This document shows positions 53,761-62,299 of a stretch of DNA of 64,000 bases, one piece after another. Each line of letters begins with the position of its first letter. Positions within the stretch are counted from its first letter, which is position 1. The notes under the pieces were generated by a model. The model was not told the origin of the DNA. It worked only from the letters and a program-made list of their open reading frames with translations, and ran no database searches. The position numbers were made by a program, and so were the translations under genes. The DNA is from Anaeromyxobacter diazotrophicus (lineage in GTDB: Bacteria; Myxococcota; Myxococcia; Myxococcales; Anaeromyxobacteraceae): assembly GCF_013340205.1 (NCBI RefSeq), contig NZ_BJTG01000008.1, positions 124,001 through 188,000 of the forward strand, read 5' to 3'.

Positions 53761-55830
53761 CTAGAACGCCTCTCCGATGGAGAGGTGGAACGAGAGGATG
53801 GTGCCGCGGTGGAGGGCGCCGGTGGGGACGAGCTGCGAGCGCGTGCTCGGCGTGGTCGAGTCGCAGCCGCTGGCGGAGCACAGCTTCATCACCTCGACCC
53901 CAGGCTGGCCGTCCGGCCCTGGCAGCCGCGCCGCCAGGTCGAGGCGGAGCGGGCCGAAGACGGTCTTGTACCGGATGCCGGCGCCCACCGCGTACTGGAG
54001 GTTCGCGACGTTGAGCGCGTCGGCCGCCTTGAACCGCACGTCGCCGAAGTCGAGGAAGGTGGCCCCGCCCAGCTCGCCCGAGATGGGAAAGCGGAGCTCG
54101 ACCGACCCGTCGATGAGCCCGGCCCCGCCCACCGGCAGGTAGTCGGTCCCGTTCGGCGGGCAGGGCTGCTTGGTGCAGAACCCGTACACGGGCGACAGCT
54201 GGCGCGTGTAGTAGCCGCGCATGAGGTTCGGGCCGCCGCTGGTGAAGCGCGCCACGATGGGCACCTCGCTCCCGGAGCTGAGGAGCCCGATGCGGCCGCG
54301 CCCGGCCAGCACCAGGCCCAGCGGCAGGCTCACGAACGCGCGCGCCTCGGGCAGGAGCCGCAGGTACGACGCGCCGTTCCCCTTGACGCTGAACCCCTCC
54401 TGCACCGTGAGCGACAGGTAGAGGCCCTTGGTCGTGTTGAGCGGGTCGTCGCGGAAGTCGAAGGCGAGGCGCTGCTCGAAGTACGACAGGAGGCACAGGC
54501 TCGGGTCCTGGCCGGGGCAGGTGGCGAGCTGCAGCACCTGGCTCGTCTGGCCGCCGGGGAGCGAGGTCTCCTGGCTGACGATCCCGCCCAGCTCGTAGAG
54601 CTCGAGGTTCACCGAGGGCACGAAGGTGACGAGCCGGCCCAGCTTGAAGGGTGTCCCGAGCCGCACCCGCTCGGCCCAGAAGTCGTAGGCCTGCTCGAGG
54701 CCCCGCTCCACCTCGGCCCGGAGGTTCAGGTCGACGTAGCGGCTGGCGATGCCGGGCTGGGTGAAGTCGGCGGTGAAGAGCGCCACCGGCCCCTGCTTCG
54801 TCTCGGTGATGAGGTTCGGCAGCCAGGCGTACCCGACCCGCGCGTCGAGGCTCAGCTTTCGGAGCCCGCCGAGCCAGTTCCGGTGCTGCCAGCCGGCGAT
54901 GGCGTCCGCCTCCCAGCGCGTCGCCTGGAACGCGAAGCCCGGGCCGGCGCGGATGGTGCGGAACGGCGCCTCGCGCACCGCCACCACCACCGGCACGGTC
55001 TTCTTCTGCTCGTCCGCGGCCTGGAGCGACGGGCTGACCCGCACGCCACCGAACACCCCCAGGTCGAAGATGCGCGCCTGCGCCTTGGGCAGCTCGGTCG
55101 CGTCGAACACCTGGCCGGGCTTCACCGCCAGCTCCGCCTCCTCGCGGATGCGGGCCCGGGGGATGGCGGCGGCCCCGCTGACGAAGACGCTCCCGAAGCG
55201 GTAGCGCGGCCCCGCCTTCACGGTGTACCGGACGTGCGCCTCGTCGAGCCCGGGGTCGACCTGGGCCGCCTGGGCCACCTCGGCCCGCGCCCAGCCGGTG
55301 GAGGTGAGGGCGTCCTGGATGGCGGCGCGCGCCGCGTCGTACGCGGCCTCGGTGAAGACGTCGCCCACCTTGAGCGGGAGCTTGAGGCGCGCCCGCGCCT
55401 CGGGCGCCTCGTCGAGCCCATCGACGTCGAGGCGGGTGACGTGGACCGGCGGCCCCTCCTCGATCCGGATCCGGATCCGCACCCGGCCCGGGCCGTCGGG
55501 CACGACGTCGGCCGAGGTGACCCTCGCGTGGTAGTAGCCGCGCGCCTGGTAGTAGCGGGCGATGCGCTTCTTGTCGTTGGCGAAGGCGTCGACGTCGAAC
55601 GGCTGCGGCTGGGGGACGAGCAGCCAGCGGCGGCCGGACTCCTGCGTGGCGAGGTGCGTGCGCAGCTCCCGGGCCGGGACCGCGCGCGCCCCCTCGATGT
55701 CGAACGCGACGACGGTGGGGTGCTCCTCGGTCCCGCGCGGCTGGGGCCACAGGAAGCAGCCCTGGAGCGCGAGCGCGAGCAGGGCGAGCGCGAGGCCCGG
55801 GCGCCGGGCGCGGCGGTGGGACGAGGTCAC
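53761..55830 (-). CDS. TamA/BamA-like Omp85 protein with an N-terminal lipobox
   Basis: 689 aa. The N-terminus has a lipobox LQGC (C25), so the mature protein may be lipidated, unusual for an Omp85 barrel. Three to four POTRA domains follow (about 40-370): VAFDIEGARAVPARELRTHL, then VTRLDVDGLDEAPEA, FGSVFVSGAAAIPR. The barrel (370-689) has the conserved LMRGYYTRQLSP segment near 535 and GAGIRYKTVFGPLRLDLAARLPG near 625, and ends IGEAF with terminal Phe. It assembles or inserts outer-membrane proteins with TamB. The first of two genes; the SprT-like gene lies 69 bp upstream. Confidence 0.85.
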   Translation of the reverse strand: MTSSHRRARRPGLALALLALALQGCFLWPQPRGTEEHPTVVAFDIEGARAVPARELRTHLATQESGRRWLLVPQPQPFDVDAFANDKKRIARYYQARGYYHARVTSADVVPDGPGRVRIRIRIEEGPPVHVTRLDVDGLDEAPEARARLKLPLKVGDVFTEAAYDAARAAIQDALTSTGWARAEVAQAAQVDPGLDEAHVRYTVKAGPRYRFGSVFVSGAAAIPRARIREEAELAVKPGQVFDATELPKAQARIFDLGVFGGVRVSPSLQAADEQKKTVPVVVAVREAPFRTIRAGPGFAFQATRWEADAIAGWQHRNWLGGLRKLSLDARVGYAWLPNLITETKQGPVALFTADFTQPGIASRYVDLNLRAEVERGLEQAYDFWAERVRLGTPFKLGRLVTFVPSVNLELYELGGIVSQETSLPGGQTSQVLQLATCPGQDPSLCLLSYFEQRLAFDFRDDPLNTTKGLYLSLTVQEGFSVKGNGASYLRLLPEARAFVSLPLGLVLAGRGRIGLLSSGSEVPIVARFTSGGPNLMRGYYTRQLSPVYGFCTKQPCPPNGTDYLPVGGAGLIDGSVELRFPISGELGGATFLDFGDVRFKAADALNVANLQYAVGAGIRYKTVFGPLRLDLAARLPGPDGQPGVEVMKLCSASGCDSTTPSTRSQLVPTGALHRGTILSFHLSIGEAF

Positions 55831-55899
55831 GCGGGGCGGATGATGTCACAGCCAGGCGGCCCGCCGCTCGGTTTCGGCGGGGCGCGCGCCGCGCGGCGA

Positions 55900-56649
55900 T
55901 CAGCTCTCGAGGAGGAAGCTCAGGTTCGCCTCCTCCCAGGCCTTGGCGCGGCGGTAGTCGGGGTAGGCGCGCTCGCGCCGGCGGAACTCGGCGCCGTGGA
56001 CGACGCGGCGCCCGCCGCGCTCGAGCGCCGGCACCACCTGGTGCAGCATCTCGTGGAACACCACCGTCGCGACGTACATCTCGGGGACCTCGCGCCGGTC
56101 GAGGGCGGGGTGGATCCGGATGAGCCGCGCGTCCTGCACGTAGACGCCGGTCTTGATGGTGCGCCGCCGCCGGCCACCCCGGTTCGGCCCCCAGCCGATG
56201 CGCGCCTCGACCCGGCCGCCGAACTGCTCGGCGTTGACGCGGTCGAAGATGGCCTGGAGGTCGTGGACCCGGCCGCGCGGCTCGAGGCGCGCCGGGCGGG
56301 GGTCCCCGATCCGGGCGCGGTGCTCCCGGACGTAAGCGTCGATCCGCTCGCCGGCGCCGCGTCGCCGCGCCGCCATGCCCCGCCCGGGGCCGGCGAACGC
56401 CGCCAGCGCTTCGACCACCTCGCCTGGAGCGTCCAGGAACATGTGGTGGACCCGGTAGTGCAGCATCCCGCCGACGCGGCGAAACGAGACCATGGTGGAG
56501 CGGTTGTCGTGGACGAAGAGCCGGACGCGCTCCCCGCACCGATCGGAGAGCTGATCGGCGAGCGAGCTCGCGGCCGCCACCCGCCGCTCGCGGTTCCAGA
56601 GGCGCGCCCCGAAGAGATCGAGCTGGCGGTCGAGCTGGCGGGTGCCCAC
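55900..56649 (-). CDS. SprT-like zinc metallopeptidase
   Basis: 249 aa. Zinc site H199-E200-x-x-H203 (VVFHEMLHQVVP) with a third histidine at H218 (VVHGAEFRRRE), as in SprT/M48-like proteins. LQAIFDRVNAEQFGG and RIGWG (140-155) before it match the SprT-like fold core. The first 120 residues are basic and have no recognised domain. No signal peptide, so it is cytosolic; SprT domains often act on DNA-protein crosslinks, but the substrate is unknown. GTG start at 56649. Same strand as the tam pair. Confidence 0.75.
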   Translation of the reverse strand: MGTRQLDRQLDLFGARLWNRERRVAAASSLADQLSDRCGERVRLFVHDNRSTMVSFRRVGGMLHYRVHHMFLDAPGEVVEALAAFAGPGRGMAARRRGAGERIDAYVREHRARIGDPRPARLEPRGRVHDLQAIFDRVNAEQFGGRVEARIGWGPNRGGRRRRTIKTGVYVQDARLIRIHPALDRREVPEMYVATVVFHEMLHQVVPALERGGRRVVHGAEFRRRERAYPDYRRAKAWEEANLSFLLES

Positions 56650-57212
56650 GGCGGGGGCATGCTACGAGGCCCCGGGCCGGCCTATCAAGGGCCACACCCC
56701 CGAACGTGAGGCCGGGCGCCTGGAGGGCGGGCTTCCGAGCGGGCGCACGGCCCCCGGGGGCTGCGGGGAGCGGGGGAAGCACCCGCGGTGCGGGCCCCCC
56801 TCCACTCGAGCCTCCCTCCGCGAAACGCGGGCAGCGGTTCCGAGCGGGCGGCGGGGTGGCCCGCCGGCGTCGCTCCGGACGACCTACCGGGTTCGTACGG
56901 CGGCCGGCTCAGAAGCGCGCGGAGGCCGGCAACGCATCGTGCCGCGCCGACGCGGCGCACGAGGTCCGCGCGCCGGCGCGGCACCGGCGTTGCTGGCGGC
57001 AGTACGGCGGGCGGGAGTCTCACGCAGGTCGGCCTGCGCTCCTTCGGAGGGCCACCCCGCCGCCCGCTGGCGGGCGTCGCCGTCCGCAGGTCGCGGTCCA
57101 GGTCGCGGTCGAGGTCGGGGTCGAGGTCGCGGTCCAGGTCGGGGTCGAGGTCGGGGTCGGGGTCACGGCGACGCCCGCCCGACTCGGCGTGCGGGCCGGG
57201 GGGCCCCTTCCC
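56650..57212. other. 563-bp non-coding gap with the inverted CGACCN tract
   Basis: No frame has a ribosome site or a protein-like composition. It contains a 13-bp direct repeat TTCCGAGCGGGCG (56733-56745 and 56838-56850) and the hexamer tract at 57088-57165, 48 bp from the end of the NFACT gene. Confidence 0.55.
57088..57165. repeat. CGACCN hexamer tract, inverted copy
   Basis: About thirteen units reading NGGTCG (with two CCAGGT variants), the reverse complement of the CGACCN unit at 1025-1180. As with the 1921 tract, it lies just beyond the stop codon of a minus-strand gene. Confidence 0.85.
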
Positions 57213-58709
57213 TCACCCCACCTCTTCCTCCGCCGCCAGCAGCCGCTCCACGCGCTCCCGCTCGACCCTGAGCAGAATGGTCCGCTCCTGGCTGTACGTG
57301 ACCGCCCCGGGCGCCGCGCCCTTCACCTTCCGGACGTACTTGGCCCGGGTCGCCACCACCTCGACCTGCGGCTCGTTGCGCGCGTCGCTGAAGTGCACCG
57401 CGAGGTGGGCGGCGTCGAGGAGCGTCTCTCCGTCGGGGGCGCGGCCCTTCTCCAGCTTCACCACCACGTGCGAGCCTGGGAGGCCGCGGGCGTGGAGCCA
57501 GAGGTCGTTGCCCTTCGCCACCTTGACGGTCAGGGCGTCGTTGGCCTCGGCGCTCCGGCCGACCAGGATGGGGGCGCCGGCGACCGAGCGGAACAGGCGG
57601 TAGGGCGGGAGCGGCTCGTCGCGGCGGGCGCGCGGGCGAGGAGGCGGCCGCGGCGCGGCGCCGAGGCGGCGCGCCTCCCGCTCCAGCCGGGGCAGGTCGG
57701 CGCGCGGGGCGGCGTCGAGCGCGTCGAGGAGCGCGCGGAGCTCCGCCTCGCGCCCGCGCACCTCCGCGGCGCGCGAGGCGACCCGGGCGGCGCTCTCGGC
57801 GATGCGCCGGTAGCGGCGGTAGTAGCGCTCCATGTTGGCCTGCGCCGAGAGCGCGGGGTCGAGCGCGACCATCACCTCGCGCGCCCCGTCGGCCGTCCAC
57901 TCGGTGAGCCGCGCCTGGGCGGCCCCGCGCTTCACCGCGTGCAGGTTCTGCTTCAGGAGGTCCGCGCGGCGCCGGTCCTCCTCGGCGGCCGGCACCCGCG
58001 CCGCCTCCTCGGAGAGCTTCTCGAGCGCCCGCCGCGCCCGCGCCAGCGCGGCGCGCACCGGCTCCCGCAGGCGCCGCCGCCCCTCGAGCGCGGCGCGCTC
58101 CTCCTCGAGCGCGGCGTAACGCTCCTCGAGCGCGGCGGAGAGCGGGAAGCGGACGGCGGCCTGGGCGGCGGCGGCCCCGGGACGCCGCTCCGCCTCCGGC
58201 TCCGCCTCGCCGCCGGGCGCCGCCGCCGTCGCGGCGCGCGGGGCAGGGGGCACGTACGGCTTGCCGGGGACGAGGTCGCGCCGCTGCGACAGGTTCCGGG
58301 CGACGCTCTGGCGGATGATCCCGTCGCCGCCGACGAGGAAGAGGTTCCCGTGCCGGCCGGTGAGCTCCGCCACCAGCCGGAGCGGGCCCGCGGGCGCGTC
58401 GAAGGCGAGCTCCACCACCCGGTCGTCCGGACGCGCCGACAGCGAGGCGAGCCGGGCGCCCTCCAGCTCGCGCCGGAGCACCGCCTGGGCGCCGAACGGC
58501 GCCGGCGGCTGGGGCGGGCGGCGGGCCACGGCGTGGAGCCGCGTGAGGTCGGCCTCGGCGGAGAGGAGCAGCGTGGCCGCGCCGGCCCGGCCGTACAGCT
58601 CGAGCGTGAGCGCCCGCTCGGCGTGCATCCGGAGCGCGTCGACCCTGGAGCCGGCGAGCGGCTGCAGCTCGGCGACGACGGCGGCGATCTCGGCGGCGGA
58701 GAGCGACAT
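57213..58709 (-). CDS. NFACT domain protein (RqcH/FbpA-like)
   Basis: 498 aa. N-terminal NFACT-N domain (ALRMHAERALTLELYG; the DR pair D96/R97 in RPDDRVVELAFD corresponds to the residues needed in RqcH), a GNLFLVGGDGIIRQSVARNL segment, a charged coiled-coil middle (about 190-330), and the C-terminal NFACT-R part with DLWLHARGLPGSHVVVKLEKG and GAVTYSQERTILLRVERE. Bacterial RqcH binds stalled 50S subunits and adds alanine tails to rescue ribosomes. The family assignment is good; alanine tailing here is inferred. ATG start with the histone-like gene 69 bp upstream. Confidence 0.85.
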   Translation of the reverse strand: MSLSAAEIAAVVAELQPLAGSRVDALRMHAERALTLELYGRAGAATLLLSAEADLTRLHAVARRPPQPPAPFGAQAVLRRELEGARLASLSARPDDRVVELAFDAPAGPLRLVAELTGRHGNLFLVGGDGIIRQSVARNLSQRRDLVPGKPYVPPAPRAATAAAPGGEAEPEAERRPGAAAAQAAVRFPLSAALEERYAALEEERAALEGRRRLREPVRAALARARRALEKLSEEAARVPAAEEDRRRADLLKQNLHAVKRGAAQARLTEWTADGAREVMVALDPALSAQANMERYYRRYRRIAESAARVASRAAEVRGREAELRALLDALDAAPRADLPRLEREARRLGAAPRPPPRPRARRDEPLPPYRLFRSVAGAPILVGRSAEANDALTVKVAKGNDLWLHARGLPGSHVVVKLEKGRAPDGETLLDAAHLAVHFSDARNEPQVEVVATRAKYVRKVKGAAPGAVTYSQERTILLRVERERVERLLAAEEEVG

Positions 58710-58778
58710 GCGATCCCAAAAATGCGACGGCCGCCCGAAGGCGGCCGCAGCAACGAGCGGAATCGGCTCGAGGTGAAG

Positions 58779-58877
58779 CTACTTCGCCGCCTTCCGCGTG
58801 GTCTTCTTGGCGGTCTTCTTCGCAGCCGGCTTCTTGGCGGCGGTCTTCTTCGTCGCGGTCTTCTTCTTGGGCGCCAT
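58779..58877 (-). CDS. 32-aa histone H1-like Lys/Ala-rich peptide
   Basis: MAPKKKTATKK followed by AAKKPAAKK- and TAKKTTRKAAK-type repeats: 13 Lys, 9 Ala, 6 Thr in 32 residues, no acidic residues. This is the composition of histone H1 C-terminal tails and the nucleoid proteins of the same style (for example the tails of HU-like or AlgP-like proteins). GGAGGG five bases before the ATG supports expression. It probably binds DNA or RNA nonspecifically. It is upstream of the NFACT gene on the same strand and may be co-transcribed. Confidence 0.75.
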   Translation of the reverse strand: MAPKKKTATKKTAAKKPAAKKTAKKTTRKAAK

Positions 58878-59089
58878 CTTTTCCCTCCGTTGAGGTGCCT
58901 GCGTGTGGGAGCCGCCTCGTCGGCCGCGCTCCGGGTTCAGACGAGCGGCAGGTTACCGCGCCCAGATCGGCCGCGCAACTTGGCTTGCATGGATTTGCAC
59001 CTCGCCGGACGCGCGCGGCGCGGGCGGGGGCACCACCGGACGCTCCGCCGATTCACCGTGCGTGCGACCTCTCGGCGCGCCCCGGCCGC

Positions 59090-59118
59090 TTGACACTCCA
59101 CCGGGCCGCTCCTTAATT
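59090..59118 (+). promoter_or_regulatory. Sigma70-type promoter of exbB-exbD-tonB
   Basis: Consensus -35 TTGACA (59090-59095), 17-bp spacer, -10-like TTAATT (59113-59118). The start of transcription would be near 59125, about 26 bases before the ATG at 59151. Exact TTGACA is rare in DNA of this composition. Confidence 0.6.
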
Positions 59119-59150
59119 AGCCGCCTCACCCTCGCGGGGAATCCCTCACC

Positions 59151-59777
59151 ATGCTCACGCAGAAGCTCCTCGCCGTGACCCAGCTCGGCGCCGACTGGGT
59201 GCTGTGGCTGCTCGTCGGGCTCTCCGTCGTCTCGGTCGCGGTGATGCTCGAGCGCGCCGCCTTCTTCCGCGTCCGCCGCCTCCCGGGCCTGGACGCGCTG
59301 GCGCGCCAGCTCCTGGCGGGCGACTTCGCCGGGGCGCGCGCGGCGGTGGAGGGCCGGCGCGGGATGGAGGCGGAGGTCGTGCGCGCGGCGGTCGAGCACG
59401 CCGCCAAGGGGCCCGACGCGGTGGCCGAGGTGGTGAGCGCGCACCTCGAGCGCTCGCGCCTCGACTACGAGGAGCGGCTCGCCTTCCTCGGCACCCTCGG
59501 CAACAACGCCCCCTTCATCGGGCTGTTCGGGACGGTGCTGGGCGTCATCCGCGCCTTCGCCGACCTGGCGGCCCACCCGGGCGCGGCCGGCGCCGGCTCG
59601 GTGATGGCCGGCATCTCCGACGCGCTCATCGCGACCGCGGTCGGCCTCTTCGTGGCCCTCCCGGCGGTGGTGATGTTCAACCTGTACCAGCGCTGGCTGC
59701 GGCGCACGACCCAGCGCGCCTCCGCGCTCGGGCACGCGGCGGTGGCCTGGCTGCGCGCCCGGCCGGAGGCGCGCTGA
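59151..59777 (+). CDS. exbB: ExbB/TolQ family proton-channel protein
   Basis: 208 aa with three membrane segments (about 15-33, 115-137, 158-180). SVVSVAVMLERAAFF, LGTLGNNAPFIGLFGTVLGVIRAF and GISDALIATAVGLFVALPAVVMFN are the MotA/TolQ/ExbB signature. With ExbD it forms the proton-driven motor for TonB. First gene of the exbB-exbD-tonB set; exbD starts 3 bp after its stop. Confidence 0.93.
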   Translation: MLTQKLLAVTQLGADWVLWLLVGLSVVSVAVMLERAAFFRVRRLPGLDALARQLLAGDFAGARAAVEGRRGMEAEVVRAAVEHAAKGPDAVAEVVSAHLERSRLDYEERLAFLGTLGNNAPFIGLFGTVLGVIRAFADLAAHPGAAGAGSVMAGISDALIATAVGLFVALPAVVMFNLYQRWLRRTTQRASALGHAAVAWLRARPEAR

Positions 59778-59780
59778 GCC

Positions 59781-60206
59781 ATGGCGAGCCTCGCGGGCGG
59801 CGGCGCCGGCCGGGACGGCGACGACGATCTCATCAGCGGCATCAACATCACGCCGCTGGTCGACATCGTGCTGGTCCTGCTCATCATCTTCATGGTGACC
59901 GCCACGTACATCGTGCGGGAGGCGATCGAGGTGGACCTGCCCCGGGCGGCGCACGGCGGCGAGGCGACCGGGACCACCCTGGCGGTGGTGCTGACGCGCG
60001 ACGGCGCGATCTACCTCGACGGCGTCCGCCGGACCGAGGAGGAGCTGGCGGCGCGCAGCCGGGAGGCGGTGGCGAAGGACCAGGGCACCCGCGCCATCAT
60101 CAGCGCCGACCGGGCCTCGCTGCACGGGGCGGTGGTGCGCGTCATCGACGTGGTGAAGGGCGCCGGGGTGTCGCGCTTCGCCATCAACATCGAGAAGGAA
60201 CCGTGA
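59781..60206 (+). CDS. exbD: ExbD/TolR family protein
   Basis: 141 aa. One membrane segment with the essential aspartate D28 (ITPLVDIVLVLLIIFMV), then a periplasmic domain (VEVDLPRAAHG, GAIYLDGVRRTEEEL, ISADRASLHGAVVRVID). D28 corresponds to the proton-carrying Asp of ExbD. GTGA overlap with tonB. Confidence 0.93.
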   Translation: MASLAGGGAGRDGDDDLISGINITPLVDIVLVLLIIFMVTATYIVREAIEVDLPRAAHGGEATGTTLAVVLTRDGAIYLDGVRRTEEELAARSREAVAKDQGTRAIISADRASLHGAVVRVIDVVKGAGVSRFAINIEKEP

Positions 60207-60964
60207 GCTCCCGCCCGGGCGGGCTGCGCGCGCCCGCCTTCTACGGCGCCTCGCTGGCGCTGCACGGGCTGCTCTTCGCGGCCCTGCTGGCGGTGCGCCC
60301 GCCGGCGGCGCGACGCGCGACGCCGGTCGAGGTGGAGCTGGTCGAGGCGCCGAAGGCGCTGCCGGCCCCCGAGCCTCCCCGGCCCGAGCCGGCCCGCGAG
60401 GCGCCGCGCTCGCCGCCGCGGCCCCCCCGGGTGGCGAAGCTCCCGGCCCCGCGCGAGGCTCCCCCGCCGCGCGCGCCTCCGGCGCCCCCGCCGCCCAACG
60501 CGCCCCCGCCGCCCGACGCCAGCCGCGCCGCGCCGCCGCGCATCGGGATCTCGATGGAGTCGACCACCACCGCCGGCGGGGTGGCCGCGCCGGTCGGGAA
60601 CACGCTCTACGGCCGCCCGCCGGAGCGGGCGGAGGATCCCGCCGCGGTGAAGCCCTACCGCGCCGAGCGCTACGCCGCGCCGTCGCAGGTGACCACCCTC
60701 CCCGAGCCGCTCGGCTGCGAGATCCCGAAGGCCGAGTATCCGGAGGAGGCGCGCCGGCTCGGCGTCGAGGGCGAGGTCCGGCTGCGGCTGCTGGTGGACG
60801 AGGAGGGCCGGGTGCGCGAGGCGCGGGTGGTGCGCGATCCCGGCCACGGCTTCGGCGCGGTGGCGGCCCGCGCCGCCCGCGCCTACTGCCGCTTCCGCCC
60901 GGCGCGGAAGGACGGCGCGGCGGTGGCGACCGAGATCCCGTACACCATCCGGTTCGAGCTGTAA
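60203..60964 (+). CDS. tonB: TonB energy transducer
   Basis: 253 aa. N-terminal membrane anchor (about 12-30, FYGASLALHGLLFAALLAV) with the conserved His near the start, a Pro-rich periplasmic spacer (about 48-115), and the C-terminal TonB domain from about 165 (YPEEARRLGVEGEVRLRLLVDEEGRV). It carries energy to outer-membrane receptors. No TonB-dependent receptor gene is in this window. GTG start. Ends 19 bp from the convergent histidine kinase, across a CGCGGATCCGCG palindrome. Confidence 0.92.
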   Translation: MSSRPGGLRAPAFYGASLALHGLLFAALLAVRPPAARRATPVEVELVEAPKALPAPEPPRPEPAREAPRSPPRPPRVAKLPAPREAPPPRAPPAPPPPNAPPPPDASRAAPPRIGISMESTTTAGGVAAPVGNTLYGRPPERAEDPAAVKPYRAERYAAPSQVTTLPEPLGCEIPKAEYPEEARRLGVEGEVRLRLLVDEEGRVREARVVRDPGHGFGAVAARAARAYCRFRPARKDGAAVATEIPYTIRFEL

Positions 60965-60983
60965 GGCGCCGCGCGGATCCGCG

Positions 60984-62147
60984 TCACGCCAGCGGCAGGT
61001 AGATCCGGAAGCAGGCGCCCTCGCCCTCCGCGGACTCCACCAGCACGTGGCCGCCCGCCTGCTTCACCGCGCCGAAGACGGTGGCGAGGCCCAGGCCGGT
61101 GCCGCACCCCTCGGGCTTGGTCGTGAAGAACGGCTCGAAGAGGTGCGACCTCGTCTCGGCCGACATCCCGCAGCCGGTGTCGCGCACGGACAGCAGGGCG
61201 TACCGGCCCGCGGGTACCCCGGGCACGTCGCGCGCGCCGAGCTCGGCGTTCTCCGTCTGGATCGAGATGGTGCCGGCGCCCCCCGCCATCGCGTCGCGGG
61301 CGTTCACGACCAGGTTCAGGATCACCTGCCGGAGGCTGGTGGGATCGGCGACCACCCGCCCCAGGTCCGGCGCGAGCGCCGTCGCGAGCTGGAGCTCGTC
61401 GCCCAGGAGCCGGGCCAGCACGCCGGTCATCTCCTCCACCGTGTGGTTGAGGACGACCGGCACCGGTTGCACCGGCCGCTGGCGCGCGAACTCGAGCAGC
61501 TGCCGGGTCAGCCGGGCGGCCTCGCCCCCCGCCGCCGCGATCTCCTCGGCCTCCTCGCGCAGCGGGTGCCCCGCCGGCAGCTCGTGGCACAGCGCGCCCG
61601 CGCACCCGAGGATCACCGTGAGCAGGTTGTTGAAGTCGTGCGCCACGCCGCCGGCCAGCCGCCCGATGGCCTCGAGCTTGGCGGCCTGGGTGAGCTGATC
61701 CCGGTACCGCCGCTCGTTCTCGGCCAGCGCCCGCTCCGTCTGGCGCAGCTCGGTGACGTCGATCCCGGTCGCGACGACGAAGCGCACCCGGCCGTCGGGG
61801 TCGCTCTGGACCGCGTTCGACCACGCGATCAGCCGCTCGGTGCCGTCCTTCGCCACCCAGACGTTCTCGTAGGTGCTCCGCTGGCCGGCGCTCAGGCGGC
61901 GGAAGACGCCCTTCACCGGCTCCACGTCGGCCGGCCGGAGCACGACATCCCACGCGTACCGGCCGCGCACCTCGTCGAAGCGGTAGCCGCTGACGCGCTC
62001 GCACGCGCCGTTGAACACCTGGATCCGCCCCTCGGCGTCCATCGCCAGCACGAGCGCGTCGACGGTGGCGAGCACGGTCGCGAGCATCCCGCTGCGCTCG
62101 TCGAGCTCGGCGGCCGGGAGCGGGCGGGATGTGGCGGCCTGTCGCAT
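60984..62147 (-). CDS. PAS-domain sensor histidine kinase
   Basis: 387 aa, no membrane segment, so a soluble sensor. PAS domain about residues 22-135 (GMLATVLATVDALVLAMDAEGRI), then the H box GGVAHDFNNLLTVILG with H170, N box NLVVNARDAMAGG, G1 DTGCGM and G2 GTGLGLATV. AHDFNN places it with the HisKA class typical of myxobacteria. No response regulator is adjacent (the nearest in this window is at 6.4 kb). Start ATG at 62147 has GGAG seven bases upstream. Confidence 0.92.
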   Translation of the reverse strand: MRQAATSRPLPAAELDERSGMLATVLATVDALVLAMDAEGRIQVFNGACERVSGYRFDEVRGRYAWDVVLRPADVEPVKGVFRRLSAGQRSTYENVWVAKDGTERLIAWSNAVQSDPDGRVRFVVATGIDVTELRQTERALAENERRYRDQLTQAAKLEAIGRLAGGVAHDFNNLLTVILGCAGALCHELPAGHPLREEAEEIAAAGGEAARLTRQLLEFARQRPVQPVPVVLNHTVEEMTGVLARLLGDELQLATALAPDLGRVVADPTSLRQVILNLVVNARDAMAGGAGTISIQTENAELGARDVPGVPAGRYALLSVRDTGCGMSAETRSHLFEPFFTTKPEGCGTGLGLATVFGAVKQAGGHVLVESAEGEGACFRIYLPLA

Positions 62148-62299
62148 GCTCGATCTCCGACGGTGAACACTGTAGCCCGCGGCTCCAGCGCGGTGAAGCC
62201 GCGGCGCCTCCGACGGCCACGGGTCGGGCGAGGCGGGCGCACGCGCACCCACCGTCGAGACCCGCCTCCAAGGCAGCACGGCCCGGCAGCGCGGGCGCC

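Noticed and set aside
50570-56782. A 2070-codon open frame on the minus strand across tamB, the TamA-like gene and the SprT-like gene
   Set aside because: It crosses three well-supported genes in another frame and has only A/G/R/P-rich composition.
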